A stretch of 64,000 bases of DNA from Sceloporus undulatus (GCF_019175285.1 NC_056525.1:127134267-127198266); one strand, 5' to 3'; positions 1-9,165 are shown, numbered from the stretch's first letter. The notes: generated from the letters alone by a model not told the origin. Program-made: numbers and translations.

Positions 1-92
1 CAAGAAGCATTCTGTAGATTGTGTAACTATCACATTGGATTACTGTACCTGTATTTGTAGAATTTGCTAAGGAGTGTTAAGAGTAAAGCCAG

Positions 93-161
93 CAGGGTTT
101 AAAATGATGATTAAATGTCTGACCTGAAATCCTATGTGGATTAATTGTACTGAAAACCCTG
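93..161 (+). ncRNA. SNORD78: box C/D snoRNA SNORD78 (U78)
   Basis: Box C (AATGATGA) is at 103-110 and box D (CTGA) at 150-153. They are closed by an 8-bp terminal stem, CAGGGTTT at 93-100 with AAACCCTG at 154-161. The central AATGTCTGACCTGAAAT block matches the human SNORD78 sequence as I remember it. Known role: guides 2'-O-methylation of 28S rRNA in the nucleolus. It lies in a GAS5 intron upstream of a candidate exon at 255-281. Confidence 0.9.
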
Positions 162-351
162 TAAAAGTTTGGGTTTTTTTTTACACCATTGAATTCTTAA
201 ATTGTTTAATGATGTGCATGTGAAATGGAAACTAATTTGGTAACTCTTACTTAGGTCCTGACTCCGGAACTACCAACTTGGGTAAGACCTCATTTTTTAA
301 TTTCTGTTCTTTAGAGGTGAATTATTCAGAGCTATTTATAACACACAATTT

Positions 352-430
352 GTAACCAATGATGAAATTAAATTCCGCCATATGAATGCTCGTGAAATTA
401 ACACAATTCCGTTCCATTTACTGAGGTTAC
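352..430 (+). ncRNA. SNORD47: box C/D snoRNA SNORD47 (U47)
   Basis: Terminal stem GTAACC (352-357) pairs with GGTTAC (425-430). Box C AATGATGA starts at 358 and box D CTGA is at 421-424. The leading ACCAATGATG and the guide CCGTTCCATTT just before box D match human SNORD47 as remembered. Family role: 28S rRNA 2'-O-methylation. Its position between SNORD78 and SNORD75 differs from the human gene, where it lies between SNORD80 and SNORD81. Confidence 0.88.
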
Positions 431-922
431 TTAAATTGTCTCCAAAGTTTGTATAGTGCAGTGATTTGCTTTCTAATCTAAGCACTTGTATTTATGGCAG
501 TAAATTGAAGTGTGAAATTCTGTAATGCCAACTTAAAAGAACATGTTGTATTTTTATAACACGTTTTTTTTCTCTTTAAATTACTAATAGGCACTGCAGT
601 GTTAAGTTGCCTGTTGAGAGGTTAGTAAGATATGTAACCTTAATTTCACCCTGTGCGTTTGAATGTTTTTTCTACATATATTCTGTATCACTTTTGTTGC
701 CTTTGTGGACTTGAATCAGAAAGGGAGCATTTAAATATTGAAATAAAAGTAGAAAATAAAGCACATTTTATAAGAACTTAGGTTACATTATTGGTGTTTC
801 CATCTTCAAGGAGTTTCTCCAAACATTCTGTCAGCTGAAGTAAACTACTGTGGTAGATGGACCAGTAGTCCCCTCCCGTCTAGTAAAATACACCAAAAAA
901 TAACCCTGTGCACGCTAAAGGA

Positions 923-989
923 AAAAGCCAATGATGTTTTAAGAGTAGTGGACAGAACAGATTTCTGAAAACATTGTACTGAGGCTTTT
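923..989 (+). ncRNA. SNORD75: box C/D snoRNA SNORD75 (U75)
   Basis: Terminal stem AAAAGCC (923-929) pairs with GGCTTTT (983-989). Box C is ATGATGT, with a weaker last base. An internal D' box CTGA is at 965-968 and box D CTGA at 979-982. The block TTTAAGAGTAGTGGACAGAA is identical to human SNORD75 as I recall it. In human this snoRNA lies near the 5' end of GAS5; here it comes after SNORD78 and SNORD47. Confidence 0.88.
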
Positions 990-1047
990 GTGGAAAAATG
1001 CTTCCTGTAGCTGGCCAGAAAAATGTCACAATTTGTTCTGGGTGTGT

Positions 1048-1104
1048 CATGGTACAGCGCTGTGTAAATTTACAGCGCTTTCTAAATAAACAATAATAAT
1101 ATAT
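1048..1104 (+). repeat. retroposon 3' tail, L2/MIR-like
   Basis: Contains the TACAGCGCTGTGTAAATTTA tail followed by AATAATAAT. The same tail recurs at 29800-29935, 46290-46380, 58748-58813 and 61900-62045, so it is the 3' end of a dispersed retroposon. Assignment to an L2-type LINE or its SINE rests on tail form only. Confidence 0.7.
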
Positions 1105-1532
1105 GACAGATTGAAATCATCAACTGTAGAAAGGAGTGAAATGAGAATATACAGGGCAAAGGTCTCTTCATGCATATCATATGTTCGCTTGAATGAAGGC
1201 ATTTGTGAATTTAGATGAGAAATTTGGAATTGAGTCTGATACATTAACAATTAACTAAGGCCCTTTGTTTAGTTGCAGTGGAAACCAATGAAGACAGACT
1301 GGTATTAATCTCTCAAACTATTGATGAATGGAGCTCCAAATATGCAGGTCACATTATGGGTGCTGTACCACTGAGCCTCTCTCTGCCCCATTGAGGTAAA
1401 GAAATTTTGTACCTGAGCCTGGTGACTGTTTCCCAGAATGCTAGTACAATGTCTTGCCATGTTAATCTGTTTCAGCATATATATAAAAAACAAATCCTGT
1501 AGTTCAGAGGTGCTGCATCTGATCAAGTAGAC

Positions 1533-1961
1533 CAGGGGTAGGCAACCTGTGGCCCGTGGGCCGGATGTGGCCCGGCAAGGCCTTGGGACTGGCCCCCGCC
1601 CGGTCCTGCCGCCGATTGCTGCCGGAGCCTTTGGCCTCTCATGCGAGGGCGTGGGGCCTTTGGCCTATCAGGAGGAGGTAGGCAAGCGGCGGGCAAGGGG
1701 GGCAATTGTCTATAGAAGCCTCAGAAATATGCATTTATATTAACATTTTTTAAAAAATCAGCAATTTTTTTCGCGTGTCCTCCATTTTTATAAAAAAAGT
1801 GCCCTCCATTTGAAAATTTTGTCCTGCATTTGTCCCAGTTTATTTATTTATTTCATTTTTTTTTAATAAAAATATTTAATTATTTATTTTTTGGCTTCAG
1901 CCCCCCAGTTGTCTGAGGGACAGCAACCCGGCCCCCGGCTCAAAAAGGTTGCCTACCCCTG
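1533..1961. mobile_element. hAT-type non-autonomous element
   Basis: Inverted ends CAGGGGTAGGCAACCTG... and ...GGTTGCCTACCCCTG are flanked by a perfect 8-bp target duplication, AAGTAGAC, at 1525-1532 and 1962-1969. That is the hAT signature. There is no transposase ORF. It lies in a GAS5 intron between SNORD75 and SNORD79. The GC-rich ends contrast with the AT-rich surroundings. Confidence 0.9.
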
Positions 1962-2358
1962 AAGTAGACTGTAGCTCACAAAAGTTTGTGCTAGAAATTT
2001 ATTCTCACTCTGAAAGGTCCTTTATATCATATCTGTTTACCTTCATACTCATATTTTCTGATATTTCTGCCTCACCTTTCTGTAAATATCTGAGTACTTT
2101 GGAATCAAAACTTCATGCAAGTATAAGACAGTTAAAATTGGTTGAATGAATTAAGCTAAGTTGTAATGGTTGTAAGATGAAACCCCAGTTTCTGAAGAGG
2201 TACTGCAAAAAACTGAAAACCCATTATATTACTGACAGCACTAAATGAATTTGTGAGGTTCTAGTTCTTTCTGTAGAGTTGGATTGAGCATTCTACAACC
2301 TAGTTTTATTTGTTTTGGCTAAGACTTGAAACTTTATATAAAGTGTATTTTATTTGAT

Positions 2359-2438
2359 GTACTGTTAATGATGATATTGTATGAAACAATGGGAATCTCT
2401 CTGAAAGCTACTGAAGAAAAATTGCACTGAAACAGTAC
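2359..2438 (+). ncRNA. SNORD79: box C/D snoRNA SNORD79
   Basis: Perfect 8-bp terminal stem GTACTGTT (2359-2366) with AACAGTAC (2431-2438). Box C AATGATGA is at 2367-2374, D' CTGA at 2401-2404 and box D CTGA at 2427-2430. The guide GGGAATCTCT immediately before D' matches human SNORD79, a 28S rRNA methylation guide. It is followed by a candidate GAS5 exon at 2508-2552. Confidence 0.92.
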
Positions 2439-2660
2439 AGAAGTGATACTGCCTTGTAAGGTATCTTTTCTGCCAAGGTTCATTTATACATTTGTTATTT
2501 ATTACAGGTTAAACTGAAATCATTGGGAATAAATGTTTTTGAGAGCTCTGAGGTATGTGCAACATGCTATGGTTTCAAATATGTTGACTTCATTTACATT
2601 TTTCAAAGCTGGCAGTACATGAACAGCTTTTAAAAGGATTAGAGTTGTAAGAATCAAAGC

Positions 2661-2733
2661 AGATACAATGATGATCACATAGTTCAGCAGATGAACAGTG
2701 GTGATTTGTCTTTCGCTCCTATCTGATGTATCT
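2661..2733 (+). ncRNA. SNORD80: box C/D snoRNA SNORD80
   Basis: Terminal stem AGATAC (2661-2666) pairs with GTATCT (2728-2733). Box C ATGATGA is at 2668-2674 and box D CTGA at 2723-2726. The ACATAGTTCAGCAGA block and the CTTTCGCTCCTATCTGATG end match human SNORD80 almost base for base. It directs 28S rRNA 2'-O-methylation and sits in the GAS5 intron after exon 2508-2552. Confidence 0.94.
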
Positions 2734-3580
2734 GCCTTTAGAATTGTATGTTCTAAATAGTATAGCTGAAGGCAGGGGTTAAGCAGCTTCTAGGGGTCTA
2801 GGGATGTATGTCTCCCTTCAGAGATCCCCCTTGACTTAAAAGGCCTCTTTTAACCAGGGGCAGTTTTGCCAGGTTTTTGACATACACCTCCTTTAAACTC
2901 AGAGTGCCTCTTTGCCACCATCATGTGAAATTCCTTTTTAAAAATGGGAGGGTTGCACATGCAGTGTGTAGGGCAGTTTTCACCACGTCTTCCTTAAGAC
3001 AAAATACTGGAAATGTTAAGAGTCCTCTTCCTAAATAAGTGAATACAGAAATAATCCAGCCACTTTCTTTTGTATGAGTGCTAGTTGCCTCAGTTTCTGT
3101 AAACATTGTCATATCTTTTCTAGACAAGTGTACAGAGTAATTCTGTACACTTGCAGCAAAATAGTTGAAACTAAGTACTGTACAGCAGAGGTTTGGATAA
3201 ATCAGTGGTAAATCTGTGTGGTCCTTTATTAAATTGCATTTCACATCATTTCTGGTCATTGCCCATGCTGACTACATCTGATGGGAGCTGGGGTCCTTAA
3301 GCATCTGGATGGCTATAGACTCCATATTGCTAATCTGCATATAACTTTAAAGTAACTAGTATTTGTTAAGGTATGAATTCTGGCAATGAAATTTTTGCTG
3401 ATCTTGTGGGGGGGGAAACTGAGCACTATAGAACAATTTTTTTCCAAATAAATTGCAGTAGTTTGGTACAGTGTATTAATGCCACTCTCACCTTCTAGGT
3501 AGTTAATGCCTGGAATGGAAGTTGACTTTGAAGAGTTGAGTATTAATTTTATATAACACATTCTAATTTATCTTTGTGGG

Positions 3581-3657
3581 AATAGATTAATGATGATTAA
3601 TTTAGTCTTGAACTCTCTTTCTGACTGTGTGATGGAAAAGTCAAAGTCTGATCTATT
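3581..3657 (+). ncRNA. SNORD81: box C/D snoRNA SNORD81
   Basis: Terminal stem AATAGAT (3581-3587) pairs with ATCTATT (3651-3657). Box C is near 3589-3596, D' CTGA at 3621-3624 and box D CTGA at 3648-3651. The guide CTTGAACTCTCT matches human SNORD81. As in mammals it is the last snoRNA of the host gene, immediately before the terminal exon. Confidence 0.9.
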
Positions 3658-3727
3658 CATCTTAAAAGTTGTGTTGTATTTCTGAACAGGAACAGCACTG
3701 GCTAAATTTTTTTTTCTCTTTTCCTAG

Positions 3728-3885
3728 CATTGATAAGTTGCAGCCTGATATTGAAGAATATGTGAAGATGTACTGGAATCCTAAATGTGGCATCCAGAAA
3801 ATTACAATAGTTTCATAAAACTTACCCTTTGTTTACTAGCTCTTATAATAAGGGAGTGCATGCAATAAAGATGTACACTGGTGCC
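3728..3885 (+). ncRNA. GAS5: GAS5 terminal exon
   Basis: A pyrimidine tract and TTTTCCTAG acceptor end at 3727. The exon runs to a canonical AATAAA at 3864-3869. The cleavage site would fall 10-30 bases later, which is inside the left end of the Tigger element that begins at 3876. The exon end is therefore inferred. Confidence 0.65.
3864..3869 (+). promoter_or_regulatory. GAS5 poly(A) signal
   Basis: Canonical AATAAA at the end of the last GAS5 exon, six bases upstream of the first base of a Tigger transposon. The downstream U/GU-rich element of the ancestral site must have been displaced to the far side of the insertion or replaced by transposon sequence. Confidence 0.7.
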
Positions 3886-4469
3886 TCGGGATACGAAATG
3901 ATCGGGTTACGAAATTTCCGGGATACGAAAAAGTTGGATTGGCAAAAACTGTTTCGGGTTACGAAATATTTTTCGGGTTACGAAATTCATTTCGGCGCGA
4001 AATTCAAATGCTGCAAAGTGCAGCTATAGGCTTTCCAGTGCTAACGGAAAGCCTTCTCTTAGCTAAGGGGGCTGGGTTAGGGGTTAGCTTTGGCGCGAAT
4101 TTTGAATTTTGTTAGCAGTATTGATTGGCTTGAGAAATCAAGCTGATCATCTGGATTGGCTAATGAAATTGGGGGGGGGGGGGGGGCGGCCTGGCTTCAG
4201 AAACAAAAGCCGGCTTCCATTGATCTGCCTTGTCTGGCCTTGTGGACTGGTGAGGAAGAGTTGCTTCTGAACTCTAACTCGTGGTTCCAGTGGAGGTTTG
4301 GACTTTTTCTGGCTTTCTGCCTTTGGACTTGTTCTGGCTTTGTACTGTACGTGTACAGTGCCAGGTGTACACTTCGGATCAAGACCTGCCATCAGGAATT
4401 TCTGTACAGGTAGGTGTATGGATTTCTACCTTCTTCTTGTGGGGTGAGACAGTGTGACCATGCTTTTGC

Positions 4470-4775
4470 TGTGGGGTGGTGGGGTGCTTTGGTCATGGCT
4501 GTGATGATTTGAGAGTGTGGGGTGTGAGTTTTGCACGTTTGGCCTTGATTTGATGTGGGCCAGAGAGTGTGACCATGGGGTTGCATTTTCAGATTTGGGG
4601 TTTCTGGGGTTTGGGTTTGGGTTCTTGGGTGCTTTGGTCATGGCTGTGATGATTTGAGAGTGTGGGGTGTGTGACCATGGGGTTGCATTTTCAGATTTGG
4701 GGTTTCTGGGGTTTGGGTTCTTGGGTGCTTTGGTCATGGCTGTGATGATTTGAAAGTGTGGGGTGTGGGTTTTGC
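4470..4775 (+). repeat. tandem repeat inside Tigger 5' intron
   Basis: Three imperfect copies of a unit starting TGCTTTGGTCATGGCTGTGA begin near 4487, 4629 and 4727. They alternate with two copies of a unit containing TTGCATTTTCAGATTTGGGG (near 4582 and 4683). The array lies wholly within the predicted 5' UTR intron of the transposon, so copy-number change would not alter the protein. Confidence 0.8.
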
Positions 4776-4889
4776 AAGTTTGGCCTTGGCTCCATGTGGG
4801 CCAGAGAGTGTGACCATGGGGGTGGGGGTGGTTTCCAATTGTGGCTTTTGCTCAGTGCCTGTGCCTTTTGTCCTTTTTAGGCTTGAGCT

Positions 4890-6326
4890 ATGGCTCCCAA
4901 GAAAGCCACAGATAAAAGCGGCGGTGACAAAAAGAAGAGGGCTCCCTTGTCCTTGGAGGACAAGAGGGAAATCATCGCCAAGCATGAATTCAAAGCCTCA
5001 CGTGGCTGGTTTGAAAGCTTCAAAAGGAGGACCGGGATCCACTCTGTCGTCCGTCACGGCGAGGCGTCCAGCGCAGACCACCAGGCCGCCGAAGCATTTG
5101 TCATCAAGTTCAAGGCCATGATGGAGGAGGAAGGCTACGTCCCGCAGCAAGTGTTCAGTTGCGACGAGACGGGCCTCTTCTGGAAGAAGATGCCTCGCCG
5201 CACCTACATCACCCAGGAGGAGAGGAGATTGCCAGGCCACAAGCCTATGAAGGACCGCTTCACACTTGCGTTGTGTGCGAATGCCAGCGGGGACTGTAAG
5301 ATCAAGCCCCTGTTGGTCTACCACTCAGAAAATCCAAGGGCCTTCAAGGCACACAACATTCAAAAGGACAGGTTGCCAGTGATGTGGCGTTCCAATGGCC
5401 GCGCATGGGTCACACGCCTCCTTTTCGTGGAGTGGATCAACAGTGTCTTCGCCCCGACTGTGAAGCGGTACCTGGAGGAAGAGGATTTGCCCTTGAAGTG
5501 CCTCCTCCTCTTGGACAATGCTCCTGCGCACCCGCCTGGCCTGGAAAAGGACATCCTTGCTGAGTTCTCCTTCATCAAGGTCCAGTTTCTGCCGCCCAAC
5601 ACGACCTCCCTCTTGCAACCCATGGACCAGCAGGTCATTGCCAACTTCAAAAAGATCTACACCAAGCACCTCTTCAAGCGGTGTTTTGATGTAACGGAGA
5701 GCACACAGCTGACCCTGCGAGAGTTCTGGAAGCAGCATTTCGATATCGTCGTGTGCTTGAAGATGGTGGACTTGGCCTGGCAGGAGATCACCAGGTGCAA
5801 CCTGATTGCTGCGTGGAGGAAGCTGTGGCCTGATGCTTCTTCCTTGGAAGGGTCACAGACCGAGGGTGCTGAGCCAGGTGAAGAAGAGGTGACTGAGATT
5901 GTCTCCATCGCAAGGTCCCTGGGACTTGACGTGGACGATGAGGACGTGGAGGAACTCATTGAGGAGCACAGTGAGGACCTCACAACAGAGGACCTCAAGG
6001 CCTTGGCGGCCATGCAACACTCGGCCGTGGATGAGGACGTGCTCCATTTTGACAGGGGCCAGGAGGAGGAGGCGGCGGGGGCATTTTTGCCAACGGCAGA
6101 AATGAAAGACATTTTGCGGCAATTCCACAATGTGTATTCTTATGTTGAGAAGCATCACCCTGAGAAGGTGTTCACCAGCCATGCCATTGAACATTTTGAT
6201 AATGTCTGCCTTAGCCATTTTAAGAACCTGCTTAAGGGCCGGCAAAAGCAGACATCCTTGGACCAGTTCTTCACTAGAGAGGGAGAACCGTCATCCAAGA
6301 AGGGCAAAGGTGCTGATGACCCTTAA
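4890..6326 (+). CDS. Tigger transposase, lacking most of the DNA-binding region
   Basis: Uninterrupted 478-residue frame of a Tigger/pogo (DDE_1) transposase, the nuclear enzyme that cuts and joins the TIR ends. The catalytic triad is visible: D92 in CDETG, D209 in LLLDNAPAHP and D246 in QPMDQQV. The N-terminus starts with a basic MAPKK segment and the first helix of a psq-type helix-turn-helix (SLEDKREIIAKHE, residues 21-33). It then jumps straight to KASRGWFESFKRRTGI, the end of the CENP-B-type second DNA-binding domain. Relatives have roughly 80-100 residues between these points, so this copy has an in-frame deletion of most of its DNA-binding module. An acidic C-terminal stretch (around residues 330-370) is typical. 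The catalytic core looks whole; binding of its own ends is doubtful. Start is the first ATG after the predicted acceptor at 4880. Confidence 0.93.
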   Translation: MAPKKATDKSGGDKKKRAPLSLEDKREIIAKHEFKASRGWFESFKRRTGIHSVVRHGEASSADHQAAEAFVIKFKAMMEEEGYVPQQVFSCDETGLFWKKMPRRTYITQEERRLPGHKPMKDRFTLALCANASGDCKIKPLLVYHSENPRAFKAHNIQKDRLPVMWRSNGRAWVTRLLFVEWINSVFAPTVKRYLEEEDLPLKCLLLLDNAPAHPPGLEKDILAEFSFIKVQFLPPNTTSLLQPMDQQVIANFKKIYTKHLFKRCFDVTESTQLTLREFWKQHFDIVVCLKMVDLAWQEITRCNLIAAWRKLWPDASSLEGSQTEGAEPGEEEVTEIVSIARSLGLDVDDEDVEELIEEHSEDLTTEDLKALAAMQHSAVDEDVLHFDRGQEEEAAGAFLPTAEMKDILRQFHNVYSYVEKHHPEKVFTSHAIEHFDNVCLSHFKNLLKGRQKQTSLDQFFTREGEPSSKKGKGADDP

Positions 6327-6723
6327 AAAAAAACACCAAATTTTAAAAAAAAAATTGTTGTTAAAATGGTTAACTTTGTTAAATTGGTTGAATTGGTTGT
6401 CTGGGTTTAAATTTGGGTGTTTTGGCTGCCCCCCCTCCTTTCAAAATCTCTTAGCATTCTTTATCCTTTAGAAACCTTTAGAATGGACCTGCAAGTCATT
6501 CTTAAGCTCTTTAGTGCCTCAGGCAACTTTGTATTACATTGTATTGTAGGGTACTTAGCTTAATAGGCCTCTATTGTAACTTTGTTTTGACTTGCAGGTT
6601 CAGTCTGAGGTCATAGAACGCATTAGTTATTTTCAATGGAAAAAGTGTTTCGGGTTACGAAATTTTTGGGTTACGAAAGGAATGGCGGAACGAATTAATT
6701 TCGTAACCCGAAGCACCAGTGTA

Positions 6724-7580
6724 AATGCTTTTGGTCAGATTTATTTATTGTAGTTAATGTATACCCCACTCTTCAGAAATGCTCTCAGAGTGACTTGCAA
6801 ATTGGTAATTCAGACATCAGTTCTGCTTGTGTATCGGGGCTGTCAGCCCTTTTAGTTAGGGAACATCTTGCATATGGATAATTCTTATCTGTCCTAACCC
6901 ATTGCATCCACAAGAGAAGTGACAGAAAATCTCCTAATGTCATGGCACACTCAGCCAAGCGAGCCCCTCCACTGAAAGTATTTTCCATTACTGCTCTGAT
7001 CAGTTGCATATGTAGGTCACTACAAGATTGACAAGGTCAGATCAGCAGATGCCATATTTGGAAGAAAGGTTCTGCAAGAGGTGGCTAATGATTAGGGCGC
7101 AGTCGCTTCCCTCTCTTTTATTTTTATTAAAAAAAATTTATTCAGTATTTGAAAATAACATGAACAAATACATAAACACAGATCAACAATCACATTCACC
7201 CTTTCCCCTTAAAAGACTTCCCAATGTCATGGGCATTAGCAAAGGTACCTGCATTTCCTTTAAAACTAGAAAAGTTCCAGCTTGCTGCAGTTGCTCAGAG
7301 CTGTGTGAGGTAAAATCAAGCTGTATTGAAAATGTTCACTATACTTGAAGAATGCCCCAATCTCACACCCTAAAAATCTGCTGTGGAATCTTGGGAGTCC
7401 AGAAGCAGCTCATGCTCTTGTAAGACATATTTTATGTCTGTCCTCCCAATGGATCTCCACAATTTAATCAAGGAACAGAGCATGCAGCTTTGTTCAGTTA
7501 TCTAAATGGTGTAGTAGGCAATATAAGCTTTATATAGCAACAAGTTTATTTCTTAAAATGAGTAGATAACAAAGAAAGGG
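6724..7580. other. intergenic, nothing recognised
   Basis: AT-rich sequence between the Tigger element and the first SINE. A stretch near 6740-6800 resembles a dispersed repeat tail (TATACCCCACTC...), also seen near 61600. No coding or RNA gene was found. Confidence 0.5.
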
Positions 7581-7589
7581 CCTCATTAA

Positions 7590-7702
7590 TATGGTACCGT
7601 TACTAGAGACCATGGTTTGAATCCCTGCTTGGTCGTGGGAACTCGGAGCCTCAGGGGAAGGCAGACCTCTGAACAAAGCTTGTTGAGAAAACCCCATGAT
7701 AA
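7590..7702 (+). repeat. tRNA-derived SINE fragment
   Basis: Matches the recurring squamate SINE body: box-B-like GGTTTGAATCCC, then a cropped CTCAG...AAGGCA and GAGAAAACCCCATGATA segment. Much of the middle is missing. It is immediately followed by a 5S-like sequence. Confidence 0.6.
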
Positions 7703-7816
7703 GGCATCAGATCCCATTTGATTTTGGAAGCTAAGCAGGGTCAGCCTTAGTACATGGATAGGATCTATTGGCTTGTTGGATACATTGGATGGCCCAATGA
7801 ATATCAAGTATTGTAG
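7703..7816 (+). pseudogene. 5S rRNA-derived retrocopy
   Basis: The core TTGGAAGCTAAGCAGGGTCA followed by CTTAGTACATGGATAGGA and a degraded ...CAAGTATTGTAG end follows the internal promoter and 3' half of vertebrate 5S rRNA. It is diverged and abuts a tRNA-type SINE. It is either a 5S pseudogene or the head of a 5S-derived (SINE3-like) element. Confidence 0.7.
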
Positions 7817-8149
7817 ACTACAGTCAGCTCATTCATATCCACAGGGGACCCGTTCCAGACACTCCCATGGATAGCAAATAATGCGGGACCTCAAGTGCCA
7901 TTCTCGCCAATGGTGGCACAATGCATGTGCTGATGCAGCCATGTACATGCACCACCATTGGGGAGAACGGCAGTGCTAAATGTGGAATGTAACTTTGCGA
8001 TAAAAACAAGATACTGCAGGGCACTTCAGTCCATGAGAAAATACTTATAATGAAGTAGTTTAGCTTGCAGTCTTACATATGCTTACTTGGGAGTCTGCCC
8101 TGCTGAATTCAACAAAATTTGCTTTCAAATAGCAACCGCACAAGTTAAG

Positions 8150-8340
8150 CAAGTGTTCTGCGTCTTCAAGTCATTTCCAACTTATGGTGACCCTAACGCA
8201 AGATTTGTTCAGAGGTGGTTTGCTATTGCCTTCCCTCTAAGGCTGAGAGCATGTGACTTGCCTAACCTCAATCAGTGGCCAAGCAGGGAATCAAAACCTG
8301 GTCTGCAGAGTTGCAGTCCAACACTCAAACCCAAGGTACT
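8150..8340 (-). repeat. tRNA-derived SINE, minus orientation
   Basis: Reverse complement of the same SINE body: the AAGTCATTTCCAACTTATGG start on the plus strand equals its 3' end, and GGCCAAGCAGGGAATCAAAA equals its box-B side. A full-length-like but diverged copy. Confidence 0.7.
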
Positions 8341-8470
8341 ATTTATGTGTAACACATAAGCAAGCATGATTAGACTCGAAGGAGGAAACAATACAAAAAA
8401 CAATAAGGGAGACAACACAGAATTAGCAGAAAACAAAAGACTTGGATCAACAAGTGACAAAAGTAAAAAT

Positions 8471-8692
8471 GCAGGGCCCTTGGTATCTGTTGGAGCTTGG
8501 TTCCAAGGCCCCCCCATGGATACCAAAATCCATGGGTGCTCAAGTCCCATTAAATATAATGGGACAGTAAAATGGTTTCCTTTATATAAAGTGGCAAAAT
8601 CAATGTTTACTTTTTGGAATTTTAAAAATTTTCAAGATGTGGATGGATGAATCTGTGGAAGCATAATCTGGGTATAGAAGGTCAACTGTTGC
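8471..8692. mobile_element. Tc1/mariner-type MITE
   Basis: Ends read CAGGGCCCTTGGTATC and ...GAAGGTCAACTG. Internal ATGGATACCAAAATCCATGG and TCAAGTCCCATTAAATATAA are shared with copies near 7817-8010 (left part only), 15940-16164 and, more loosely, 63345-63554. No ORF is present. Confidence 0.65.
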
Positions 8693-9009
8693 TGAATAGT
8701 GTGAAAGTAAGGACCACAAAATATGCAGCTTAGAAGTAGAAGATGAAAATAGCCACACTACCTCACTGAAGCAAAGTTAATGTTCTGTGTCATGTAATTT
8801 GGAAAGTCCCTCCTTTCGTTTCTAACAGTTGGCAATGCTTAGGGATCCATGAGAATTCAGGCCAAAAGCATCTGAAGATTCATAGCTGCCTATGATTGAA
8901 CTGACTGAAAATGGGAATAAACTGATAAAGGCACTTGGTGAAGATTGCAGCAAATGTGGCATATTAGTTTTGAGTGGTTGGCTAGGACCTGTGAGTCCTA
9001 GCCAAATCC

Positions 9010-9165
9010 CCATCCAGTCATGGAAACTCACTGGGTGGCCTTGGGCAACTCATACTTTTATTCTCAGAGGAAGACTGGCAAACCACATCTGAAGAAATTT
9101 TGTCTAGAAAACTTTTCCATTCACCTTAGGGTCAGCGTAAGACAACAACAAAGAGCAGCAGCAGA
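9010..9165 (+). repeat. tRNA-derived SINE, 3' half
   Basis: Contains CACTGGGTGGCCTTGGGCAA, CTCAGAGGAAGACTGGCAAA and a tail with AGACAACAACAAAGAG, the characteristic 3' half of the family found repeatedly in this window. Confidence 0.7.

Larger units (their letters stand above)
1..3885 (+). ncRNA. GAS5: GAS5 snoRNA host gene, 3' part
   Basis: Non-coding host transcript whose introns are processed into box C/D snoRNAs guiding 2'-O-methylation of rRNA. Identification rests on six embedded snoRNAs that match members of the human GAS5 set, and on position next to DARS2. Candidate short exons with usable splice sites lie between the snoRNAs: 255-281, 591-624, 2508-2552 and perhaps about 3499-3538. 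The last exon is 3728-3885. No conserved ORF runs through them, as expected for GAS5. The 5' end and other snoRNAs (74, 76, 77, 44) should lie left of the window. A hAT element (1533-1961) lies inside an intron. The exon between SNORD75 and SNORD79 was not found. snoRNA identities are strong; exon borders are inference. Confidence 0.88.
3876..6721 (+). mobile_element. Tigger (pogo/Tc1-mariner) DNA transposon with both ends
   Basis: Terminal inverted repeats begin CACTGGTGCCTCGGGATACG and end ...CGTAACCCGAAGCACCAGTG. They are flanked by TA at 3874-3875 and 6722-6723, the Tc1/mariner target duplication. It encodes a DDE transposase (4890-6326) preceded by a probable 5' UTR intron: donor GTAGGT at 4410, acceptor TCCTTTTTAG ending at 4880. 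Subterminal motifs such as GGGTTACGAAAT repeat at both ends. Intact ends and a long open frame suggest a fairly recent insertion, but the coding region has an internal deletion. A 256-bp relative with the same ends lies at 30248-30503. Confidence 0.93.

Noticed and set aside
210-262. Possible extra box C/D snoRNA (AATGATG ... CTGA) upstream of SNORD47
   Set aside because: No terminal stem, and the CTGA falls in a candidate exon after a good acceptor.
2170-2225. Possible box C/D snoRNA (AGATGA ... CTGAAAACCC)
   Set aside because: Box C is poor and the flanks do not pair.
7703-7816. Functional 5S rRNA gene
   Set aside because: Multiple changes in the internal promoter, missing 5' third and no T-run terminator.
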